Shown piece by piece: positions 17,301-24,400 of a stretch of DNA of 64,000 nucleotides (position 1 is its first letter; every line of letters begins with the position of its first letter). The notes below the pieces were generated by a model. The model did no database searches, was not told the DNA's origin, and was given only the letters and a program-made list of their open reading frames with translations. Origin of the DNA: Marinoscillum sp. MHG1-6 (GTDB taxonomy: Bacteria; Bacteroidota; Bacteroidia; Cytophagales; Cyclobacteriaceae); assembly GCF_024714475.1 (NCBI RefSeq), contig NZ_JAMZMI010000002.1, positions 124,001 through 188,000 on the forward strand. The letters run 5' to 3'. The position numbers and the translations under genes were made by a program.

Positions 17301-19149
17301 AGGAGACCCTCTCACCTTTTCCATCCTTTCCGGAAACGTCAATAATGCTTTTGCCATAGGGCTCAACTCCGGAGCTTTAACTATCAATAACACCACCGCT
17401 ATTGATTACGATATCCAATCTGACTACACCCTGTCTATCAGTGTGACCGATGGTAGTTTCACCACAGATACAGATATCAGCATTCGGGTGACTACGCTAG
17501 CCAGGGATAAGCAGGCCTTGCTAGAATTATTCAACGCTACCGATGGTCCAAACTGGACGCAAAACACAAATTGGAGCGAGTTAAACCCCATTTCCTCAGA
17601 TTGGTTTGGGGTGACAGTATCGGCAGACCGCGTTACTGGTTTAAGTCTCCCTAGTAACAACCTGACAGGAGAGGTCCCAGAATCTTTTGGTGATTTGACC
17701 GGGCTCACAACGATCAACCTTGAAGATAACAGCCTCACTGGATTTCCTGATATCTCCTTTTTTCCTAACCTGACGGCTCTAGATATTTCTGCAAACAAGC
17801 TACTCTTTAAGCATATCGTACCAAACAGAAATGTGACAGGGGTTAACTACTCCAATCAAAAACGATTTGGAACGACTAAATACGATACCCTGGAAGCAGG
17901 TAGCAATTATAGTCTGGGCGCTGATCTCCCACTTTTCGATAGCAACACCGAACTTCAGTGGAATTTCGGGCCATTGATCCCGGGAAAATTATACAATAAC
18001 GATGTTTCACCGATCTCCGGAGCTATCAGCAGTCTCTATAACATTCAAAACATTGACATCACCAGCCAGGGAACTTACCGATTGATCACCACTCATCCTG
18101 ACATACCGGGAATGATCATTGAAAGCCGTAACCGAAATATCCTGGCTCAAAGTGACTTCTTCGGAGCCGTGACCCTCAACGGACAACCAGTCACCAGTGC
18201 AGATGTGGTGGTATGGAGAAAGACACCTTCAGGGCCTTTTGTCAGAGAAGATAGTGCGGTCGTAAATAGTTCCGGCCAATATCTGCTGGAAAATGTGGTC
18301 CTTGGAAGCTTTATTGTTCTGGCAAGGCCTGACCAGTCAATAGCGGCCTACCAATATGCTGTTCAGACCTACTATATCAATGCAGTGACCTACTCTGAAG
18401 CCGATGAGCTCTTACTTGATGGAATCACCGACGGTATCAATATCAACCTCTTGGATTACAGTCCTGACCCGGTAGGAACAGCGATTGTCTATGGTACGGT
18501 GGAATCCGAATTCGATGAAACCACTCTTGATGAAGAGGACCCCAATGCCCGTATCAATGCCCGACGAAAGGTCAGAAAAGCAGCCTGTTCTATGCGTCGA
18601 TTTAAATCTCAGGGACGCCCGACGCAAGATTTTCAGGATAGCGTGGAAGCTGAGATCGCCTACTACATCGAGACGGATGATGACGGTTATTTCAATTTCG
18701 AAGGCGTCGAAGAAGGTAAATACCTATTGAACATCGAATTCCCGGGTGTTCCGATGGACAGCACCTCTGAAGTGGTCTTTAACATTGGTGGAGATAAGGA
18801 AAATCAGGTGATCAATGTGAGCGTTTTGATTGGTGAAAACAGCATACAGGTGTATCAGGATGAGATATTATTTAACTGGAAACCTTATCTCAAAGACGTA
18901 GTTGTTTACCCAAACCCATCGGATGGGAAAATCTCCGTCGATTATACCGTATACCGTCATCTGAACAGCTTGTTTATGCAACTCATTTCCAATGAAGGGA
19001 AGGTGATTTATGAGCAACCAATCAATCACCAAAAAGGTAGTTGGAATATTGAACTGGACATGACAAGCCAAAGTGTAGGAGTTTACCACATGGTCTTTTC
19101 TGATGAATCGGGCAACCGTATCCAACAGTCGAAAGTCATCCGAAAGTAG
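11350..19149 (+). CDS. giant modular T9SS-exported surface protein (AEYF repeats, PKD, cadherin-like, LRR)
   Basis: This 2599-residue protein has a signal peptide (1-22, ending NTAIGQ). Ten repeats built on AEYF(I/F)D-DPG-G-G fall at about residues 25-1500. Three PKD-like domains (about 179-262, 647-725, 1118-1199; STN...YEWDI) are each followed by a YEWNTGDTTQ segment and a SprB-like region with DGLPxxIxWS. Four cadherin-like domains (about 1665-2045; SFxIxExSPxGT, LTDVNE) come next, then a leucine-rich stretch (about 2055-2150). The end is a carboxypeptidase-regulatory-like segment, the RKAACSMRR motif region (about 2406-2424) and a C-terminal YPNP sorting domain (about 2515-2599). The modules repeat as a unit of about 1.41 kb. 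An adhesion or gliding-related surface role is likely but not shown. Confidence 0.92.
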   Translation: MKRFFRHFLFWALGLTLNTAIGQNIDRAEYFLDQDPGIGNGVSISINPDTIVDQNFALNTDGLTIGLHRIFVRTHQDNGLWGLAKPSFFYVADTVSKEIIRFSTDIIAAEYFYDDDPGPGKGTAIPVQKSSSIDQNWVAPTDELDTGNHVLYIRTKSVDGFWGRPDTAHVSINNTICQVPQVDFSFDTVDINTSIALTDLSTNVDPAATYEWDILADGLVESSNLSFDTSFATRGLYPLKLTITNPDGCSGSAIKNVYITSGFNKSITLSANDSLIVGNTVDLTAPAGYDYEWNTGDTTQIITIDSEGTYFVFLTADSITYQSEQIKVSFFEALTADFNSYNATSGLNNGAAILENINSDGLPYTINWSTGASNVLYQTGLPPGSYSVTITTPLEVYNYPFTIIDTTPTNETIVAAEYFIGSDPGPGNGTPIAVYQAETLNINFELDVTGLAIGSYKLYTRVKNASGYWSVPKYRYFHVFDPAAKIYEPFDYNIVNAEYYFDNDPGPGNGIPIALNSGKSVDVNFAHLVNDLSGGLHFLYVRAQNDAGTWSGSSTISFFVIGMRYDNILTFKTDIVDAEYFIDSDPGVGNGVRLPVQKDSNVNNRPWAAKTDGLLPGDHTLNIRVKSQDGTWNTISSQIFTINEDPCTPPVADFSFDTVGVETLIGITDLSTNLADSTSYAWDILGDGVIESTSPNFDTTFAANGVYPLKLTVYNHTDGCFASVVKDIYITDGLPTEITADKGDSLLVGDSISFSAPAGFAYEWNTGDTTQTLTVGVSGTYYVWLSADGITYKSKSLAVYYFNPISANLSVHDATTGLDNGAARLTNINTDGLPYEIIWSNGINNETSQTGLAQGAYNVEIRTVLDTLSFAFSIGQSAPVGTEIVQAEYYLNADPGPGNGVPISIYQADTVDFDFIVNTDTMEVGIYKLYLRTKQADGFWGVPKTRYFYVLDPNARVYEEIDRKLTKAEYFIDSDPGIGKGTPIAFDSAQSVDQNFALNTSNITPGLHFLYLRTHQSDGLWGPPNKTGFFVLDSAKNDVLIFRKDMVAAEYFFDEDPGIGKGTPIPIQKTDLFTNRPWSAATDSLEQGKHKLYLRVKTQDGLWNVVRQTEVFLYPSSCDLPKADFTFDSVGINTTIGLTDLSTNVLGGATYKWDIYGDGIIESTSPTYDTSFTEEGVYPIRLTVTNTEGCFTSIVRDVLVVGNIPGELLLSGSDSLLVGDTLTITAAAGYSYEWNTGDTTQELSVTRSGEFYAYLTDGEVNFRTKVVNTHFFKPITASLTTYDATGGLSNGAARLDSINADGLPVSIIWSHGPQDVTEVANLPAGNYSVDLITPLETKTFNYTIQDAATTANSLVALEYFIDADPGPGQGNIINTYHSPAVSVLSPITFTGISEGSHQLYVRAKNENGLWGPAVKKYFYILKSNPLANLTYGGNIIYAEYAFDSLPGLGQGVPIAITPAMSLDESLAVDISGLANGSHQLYLQVKDESGNWSMRQPEAFTICSTLPSVPVVNSVSGCKGDNFTLAASNVTETVNWYDVDGNLLQSSTSTTYQLSNVSSSTSVFVAQSNGEGCESALVEASVTVSDVEIFAGPDIETYPTIDSIQLFNNSYPAGGTWSGSTFVSADGIFRPSNSGIGTFNLTYSLDSAGCTVTDEMQIVVKALNNATPLISPQSFTIAENSPIGTSVGTITATDSNPLDVLTFAIISGNSSGTFQLNSATGKLTIADNAILDFETFPTINLTVQVFDGYSTAEGTITVSLTDVNEPPTISNQSFTIEEHSPNGTIVGIVQANDPEGNLTFSITSNAFSINGTTGELTVLDYLLLDFETTPQITLTVNISDGTFADAAIITINLTDVQEMITFNDQSFSIPENVSSGTLIGTLVASDVNNLPLTFNIADTSLVNDFSISGNNLFAMDTSILDHELNPSITVAIQADNGTVIDTASITINITDVNEAPAYTNLRVYRVDQGGSNGSQIGVVGVTDPEGDPLTFSILSGNVNNAFAIGLNSGALTINNTTAIDYDIQSDYTLSISVTDGSFTTDTDISIRVTTLARDKQALLELFNATDGPNWTQNTNWSELNPISSDWFGVTVSADRVTGLSLPSNNLTGEVPESFGDLTGLTTINLEDNSLTGFPDISFFPNLTALDISANKLLFKHIVPNRNVTGVNYSNQKRFGTTKYDTLEAGSNYSLGADLPLFDSNTELQWNFGPLIPGKLYNNDVSPISGAISSLYNIQNIDITSQGTYRLITTHPDIPGMIIESRNRNILAQSDFFGAVTLNGQPVTSADVVVWRKTPSGPFVREDSAVVNSSGQYLLENVVLGSFIVLARPDQSIAAYQYAVQTYYINAVTYSEADELLLDGITDGININLLDYSPDPVGTAIVYGTVESEFDETTLDEEDPNARINARRKVRKAACSMRRFKSQGRPTQDFQDSVEAEIAYYIETDDDGYFNFEGVEEGKYLLNIEFPGVPMDSTSEVVFNIGGDKENQVINVSVLIGENSIQVYQDEILFNWKPYLKDVVVYPNPSDGKISVDYTVYRHLNSLFMQLISNEGKVIYEQPINHQKGSWNIELDMTSQSVGVYHMVFSDESGNRIQQSKVIRK
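11431..15790 (+). repeat. higher-order tandem repeat inside the giant gene, period about 1.41 kb
   Basis: Equivalent modules recur at nearly fixed distance. The three PKD-like domains begin near 11,884, 13,300 and 14,707. The AEYF module before each PKD begins near 11,672, 13,078 and 14,492. The first unit lacks one of its AEYF modules and two extra ones (about 15,420 and 15,660) close the array. Copies are clearly diverged at base level. Confidence 0.85.
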
Positions 19150-19387
19150 TATTGCAGCTGTGATTATATCAAATAGCTATCAATTTTGCATAATAGTTAG
19201 ACTAAGTCCCCACGAAAGGCGAGGCCTTATGGGTACTGGTAGTGGAACTTCTAGTTAACAAAGCGTCTTATTACGGATCAATCAAAAATATTTGGAGAAC
19301 ATTATTAGAATCCAATTCATATAGAATAATTCGCGCCATGAAATATTAAGGTTGTGCTTTTACGGGTGGGCATCCAAGGCCAGCGTG

Positions 19388-19444
19388 AACTATTTTGACT
19401 AGAAACTTATCTTGAAATACTTAAATTATTCTGTCAAAATAGTT
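19388..19444. repeat. perfect 12-base inverted repeat (AACTATTTTGAC / GTCAAAATAGTT)
   Basis: Arms at 19388-19399 and 19433-19444 match perfectly across a 33-base A/T-rich centre. A GC-rich tail (GGCGTGCGACCGGCTAGG) follows directly. The arrangement looks like the end of a dispersed palindromic element. Confidence 0.65.
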
Positions 19445-19474
19445 TTTGGCGTGCGACCGGCTAGGTTGGTCTCT

Positions 19475-19516
19475 TTTTCTTTTGCCTCTGTTTTCTTTTG
19501 GAGAAGCAAAAGAAAA
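19475..19516. repeat. perfect 11-base inverted repeat (TTTTCTTTTGC / GCAAAAGAAAA)
   Basis: Arms at 19475-19485 and 19506-19516 enclose a 20-base loop which itself contains TTTTCTTTTGG. The strong purine/pyrimidine strand bias and position beside the previous palindrome suggest one composite intergenic repeat. Confidence 0.65.
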
Positions 19517-19735
19517 TGAGAGTTAATTGTGAATGAAATAGAAGCTACATGAGGTCATTTTAATACCTCTATGTAATGAATCTTATCTTTCTGCAGAAAT
19601 ATCTATTTATGCATTTTCCAAATTTGATCGTATGACTGGTTGGCCCCACCCAATTAAAAGATTGAAGTGTTTCATTGGAAATGAATAATGCTTTAGCACT
19701 TTCAAAACTGATCATTGCAGGGTTAATTTGTCAGT

Positions 19736-20296
19736 ATGATGTCAAAAGCTGAAACTCCCGAAACCATTATCCTCGGTCTCGACCCTGGAACCACTGTTAT
19801 GGGCTATGGCATCATCAAAGTCCATAAAAAACAAATCACCTTGCTTCAATTCGGCGTCATCCACTTGAAAAAGTATGAAAATCACGAGTTGAAGCTCAAA
19901 AAGATTTTCGAGCGGGTACTCAGCCTAATCGATGATTACCACCCCGATCACGTGGCGCTGGAAGCGCCTTTCTTTGGGAAAAACGTTCAATCCATGCTCA
20001 AGCTGGGACGTGCACAGGGAGTCGCTATGGCAGCGGCGCTTTCCCGTGATATTCCCATCACCGAATACGCTCCCAAGAAGGTCAAACAATCCGTGACCGG
20101 AAACGGAAATGCCTCCAAAGAGCAAGTGGCAGCTATGCTACAGACCCTGCTTAAATTCCAGGAAGCTCCCAAACTATTAGATGCCACCGATGCCCTTGCT
20201 GTTGCACTCTGTCACCATTTTCAGGGTGGAAAAACGACTAAAAACTTCAAAAGTTGGGGAGCTTTTTTGAGTGAAAATCCGAGAAGAATTAAATAG
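19736..20296 (+). CDS. ruvC: Holliday junction resolvase RuvC
   Basis: This RuvC endonuclease of 186 residues cuts four-way DNA junctions with RuvAB during recombinational repair. The catalytic acidic residues are present: Asp in [12 protein letters not shown], Glu in LEAPFFGKN, and the paired Asp residues in [13 protein letters not shown]. The [19 protein letters not shown]-binding segment is also typical. It begins MMSK, so the start may be at 19736 or 19739. It is a housekeeping gene sitting alone between two giant surface-protein genes, so the surrounding block may have grown around it. Confidence 0.96.
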   Translation: MMSKAETPETIILGLDPGTTVMGYGIIKVHKKQITLLQFGVIHLKKYENHELKLKKIFERVLSLIDDYHPDHVALEAPFFGKNVQSMLKLGRAQGVAMAAALSRDIPITEYAPKKVKQSVTGNGNASKEQVAAMLQTLLKFQEAPKLLDATDALAVALCHHFQGGKTTKNFKSWGAFLSENPRRIK

Positions 20297-20374
20297 AATT
20301 AAACAAAGAATTAATATAAATATGCCTAACTTTAGCGATTGCTTTTTGAAAGGCAAAACCGTAACTTGCATATT

Positions 20375-21457
20375 ATGAGCGAACCGCCAAAGCCATTTAG
20401 CTACTATTACAGTCCCAATGTTCCTGAGATACTTAAAGGCCTGAATTGTTCCCTGGCGATCAGTACCTATCAAACGGGAAAGGTGGTGTTGTTCTCTCCT
20501 CAAAATGAGGATGCATTAATTCAGCTACCCAGGAATTTCCCGAGACCAATGGGAATGGCCACTTATAAAAACATGCTGGCCATTGCACTCAATTCTGAAA
20601 TATTGATCACTGCCAATACACCCGGGCTGGCAGCCAACTATCCGCCCAATCCTGGTGTCTATGATGCAATGTATATTCCCAGATCAAGCTTCTACACGGG
20701 CACGCTGGATATTCATGATCTATCCTGGACCGATACAGGATTGATTGCTGTCAACACTTCCTTCTCATGCCTGATGACGATGAGTCAACAAATGAGCTTT
20801 CAGCCTATTTGGAAGCCGCCTTTTATTTCGGCGCTGGAACCGGAAGACAGATGTCACCTTAATGGGTTGGCAATCAAAGACGGAAAAATCAAATATGTAA
20901 CAGCACTGGGAAAAGGAGATTCCAGTAGAAGCTGGAAAGAAAATATGCTCAACGGTGGCATCCTGATGGATGTCGAAAGCAATGAAATTATTCTTGATGA
21001 ACTTGCGGTCCCCCACTCTCCAAGATATTATGATGACGGACTGATCCTGTTGCTTTCCGCAACCGGGCAAATTGTGAAGGTAGATCCGGAAAAAGGCACT
21101 TATGAGGAAATTACTCGTGTCAATGGATTCCTAAGAGGAATGGACCGCGTAGGCGACTACCTGTTTGTGGCCATGTCCAAGTTAAGACAATCCAGCTCGC
21201 TATTCAGGGAAGCCCCTATCGCTAAAGAATCAGTAAGATGCGGAGTCAGCATCATCTATTTACCAACTGGCAACCAGGTCGGATATATTCATTACAATAC
21301 ATCGGTGGACGAACTTTTTGAGGTGAAAGCCCTCGCGGGAACCGTTCGGCCGAATATTTTGAATGAACAGAAAGGCGTTCACCTTAATACTGTCACTACC
21401 AAAGAGAAAGTGTACTGGCAGGAAGCACAAAAACAACCAACGGAAGAAAATACCTAA
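20375..21457 (+). CDS. TIGR03032-like protein of unknown function
   Basis: Starting at the ATG at 20375 (MSEPPKPFSYYYSP), the product is 360 residues; a TTG 36 bases upstream is a less likely start. I recognise the pattern of the TIGR03032 group: the YQTGKVVLF opening, FPRPMGMA, HDLSWTDTGLIAVNTSFSCL, CHLNGLAIKDGKIKYVTALG, LAVPHSPRYYDDGLILLLSA and GFLRGMDRVGDYLFVAMSKLR. This looks like a beta-propeller with about one blade per 50 residues. There is no signal peptide, so it is probably cytoplasmic. It lies 14 bases upstream of the 1808-residue secreted FG-GAP protein, probably in one transcript. Function is not known. Confidence 0.82.
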   Translation: MSEPPKPFSYYYSPNVPEILKGLNCSLAISTYQTGKVVLFSPQNEDALIQLPRNFPRPMGMATYKNMLAIALNSEILITANTPGLAANYPPNPGVYDAMYIPRSSFYTGTLDIHDLSWTDTGLIAVNTSFSCLMTMSQQMSFQPIWKPPFISALEPEDRCHLNGLAIKDGKIKYVTALGKGDSSRSWKENMLNGGILMDVESNEIILDELAVPHSPRYYDDGLILLLSATGQIVKVDPEKGTYEEITRVNGFLRGMDRVGDYLFVAMSKLRQSSSLFREAPIAKESVRCGVSIIYLPTGNQVGYIHYNTSVDELFEVKALAGTVRPNILNEQKGVHLNTVTTKEKVYWQEAQKQPTEENT

Positions 21458-21471
21458 CAATATCTTGAGCC

Positions 21472-24400
21472 ATGCAAGATTTAAAACAAATCCTTCAGGA
21501 TCGTAAAAAGGCTTCATACGAAAAGCTTAAAGATCGTTTTGTAAAGAGCCTTCGAACCAAATCATTTGAAGACAAAAGCAGAAGACAAAAATTTCGACTG
21601 GTAGAACGGCTCAAAGAGCTGGAAGGACAGTTGGGGCTTCGCTCCACCACACGACTGAAGCACTGGGCCATGGCGCTGGCATTAGGTATTATCACAACGG
21701 TTGCGGCACAAGCTCAAGCACAACAAAACAACCTTTTCACTCCCGGGCCATACCTGGGTGAGAAGCTGCTTCAGGAAGCAATAGAGTATAGTGGAGATAT
21801 TGATGGAGATGGCGATCAGGATCTGATTACGGCGAGTGAATATGGTGGGATCTACTTCTTCCCTAATAATGGCCAGGGATTATTCGGTTCTAAACAGAGC
21901 TTAACGATCAATTTTCACGATGGCTATTATCCTCAGGAAATTGCATTTGGAGATATTGATGGAGATGGGGATACCGATATTATCTTAATAGAATCAGGTA
22001 CGCGTACCGTCAGTACCTATTATGGTACTTATTATGCTGGATCCAGTTTAATTACAGCCTTTACCAATACCAACGGTAGCTTTTCGGAGTCAAGTTATCT
22101 CATAGATTTTAACGCGAGGCAAACCCCCATTCTTGAAGACCTAGATGGAGACGGAGATTTGGACATCGTCTTGGCTTCTTCTTACGAAAAATGGAATCAG
22201 TTCTATTTTCAGGGGAACTACCCATATGCCCAGGTATTCCTAAATAATTTCAATTCAAGTGGGCAAAATGACTTCAAGGATCCTGGAACCCAGCAAAATC
22301 AATCCATCCTACTTGGGCAATCCTATGAAACCTATAAGATTTTCGTAGGTAATATGGATGGGGACGGAGACCTGGATATCGTTCAACTGAGGACGGATTA
22401 TGACCTAGTCTATTCAAGTGGGTATGTCACGAACATCAGAGTATTCGCAAACAATGCCGGGGTATTTGATGCTCCTCAGGATAACTTTCTTACCGTAAAC
22501 CTGGGCTATTTCTACGACTACAGTGATAATGTGATCCTTGGGGATGTCAACAATGACAACTACGAGGACTTCATTATTACGAATTACAACGATCAGGTAC
22601 AGAAAATTACGAATGACCCAATTGCCGGGTTTTCCAGTTCCACCATTTATGATGGTTACATTAGTTTTTACATAGATCGTAGTTTTGACAGACCTCAACT
22701 CATTGATATTGATGTTGATGGGGATTTGGACATCGTTTTAAGGGAATCCTATTATCATTACTATAATAAGGAATCCAGAGACGGGCTAGTGTCCTTGCGC
22801 AACAACTCTGACCTCTTCAACCTGGCTGCGCTTCCGGTATCTACCAACCTGGGGCGTACCGACCAACTTATTTCACTGGACATGGATGGGGACGGAGATG
22901 AAGACCTGATTGTATCCAACATCTATGACATCGCTGTTTGGAGAAATGAAGGGGTAAGTGGTCTGGTTCAATTAGATCAAACGATCATAGATGTCGCCTA
23001 CGGATTTAACTCCGACGTGGTGGACATTGATGGAGATGGCGACCTCGATATCATTAGCTCCGGTATCACGCGTATCTGGGTCAATGATGGTTCCGGTCAG
23101 CTCTCAAAGGGTCCAAACCTGTCTGGTCTGCTGGACGGGCCAACGATAGAAGTACGGGCTGGGGACTGGGATAAAGATGGTGACCAGGATCTAATTACTC
23201 TGAAAATCGAGGATAATGTTCTTCAAATGTTCCAGAATAACCAGGGACAATTCAGCTACTGGGACCCTGTGGGCCTTGGTGGCAGAACATCTGGAATAAC
23301 TCGTTTGCATCAATTCGAACTTGTTGATATTGATTCTGATGGAGATCTGGATATTGTCCTAACTGGTGCATTTTCCGGAGATGGAGTCAACCCATTTATG
23401 GGTGTATTTAAAAATTATGGCACGGGTTCATTCTATGAACATATGTGGTATACATTCTACAATGGATACGACTTCGTTAACTCATTTGTAGTAGATGATA
23501 TTGATGGTGATCTCTTTCCTGAAATCATTTCAGGAGGACAGCATGGGGTAGCCACCTTTGAAAATACTGGAGGAACAGTAGCTTCATCTTATATCAGGAG
23601 ACTAGATAACAGACCCTATTCCTATAATTATTCCGGACCATTTTCTCAAATAGGGGTTGGAGACATTGACAAAGATGGAGATAATGACATCGTTGTATTA
23701 AGTGCTTTTAGCTCTGCCAGTTATGACAACTTCATCTTCCGAAATAGTGCCGACACGGCATTAGTAAGAGAATCCATTCTTTTTGGCTCAACCGCGCATG
23801 GGTCACTGGTACTTGAAGATTTCGATAATGACGGGGACCTGGATATTTATTTAGGTGGGAGCTACCTGGATATAGATCAGGGAGAAGGATATTTACCCAA
23901 TGATCAAGTATGGCTCAATTCCGGTAGCGGCACCTTTTCTTATGGAGGAAATGTAGGCATTTCTTCAGCATGGCCGGTTGCCGGCGATCTGGATGGAGAC
24001 AATGACATTGATCTGTTCACCACAGAGAAACAAGCAAGCAGCAGGATTGTATACAACAATACCATAGCCGATTTCAGTGCCATTATTAATGCCGCAGATT
24101 ATGCTGCCCTTGTAAAAATATACAATAGCCTTGGAGGTGCCGGATGGACCGATAACACCGGATGGCTGGACAACACTGCCACTAGTTGGAATGGTGTGAT
24201 CGTTAATACGGGCACGGGTAAAGTTGAAAGACTTATTCTCCCAAATAACAACCTCAAGGGACAATTGAATCAGGGGTTGTTCACGAATCTAACTGGGTTA
24301 AAAGAACTAAACCTGGAAGGCAACAATCTCATCGGTGGTCTTCCGGGAGAAATACTTAGCCTTCCGCTGGAGATCATCAAGTTTGGGAATAACGACCTCG

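Larger units (their letters stand above)
19150..19735. other. 586-base intergenic region with palindromes, no gene
   Basis: No convincing coding frame is present. The region holds two inverted repeats (annotated separately), several A/T-rich stretches, and sequence that looks like a dispersed intergenic element rather than a dead gene. The 5' part after the giant gene has no obvious intrinsic terminator. The 3' part should carry the ruvC promoter, but I cannot place it convincingly. Confidence 0.6.

Noticed and set aside
10154..19149. Possibility that the beta-helix gene and the giant gene are one gene split by a frameshift
   Set aside because: The second frame begins with its own signal peptide and a 65-base structured gap separates them, so two genes are more likely.
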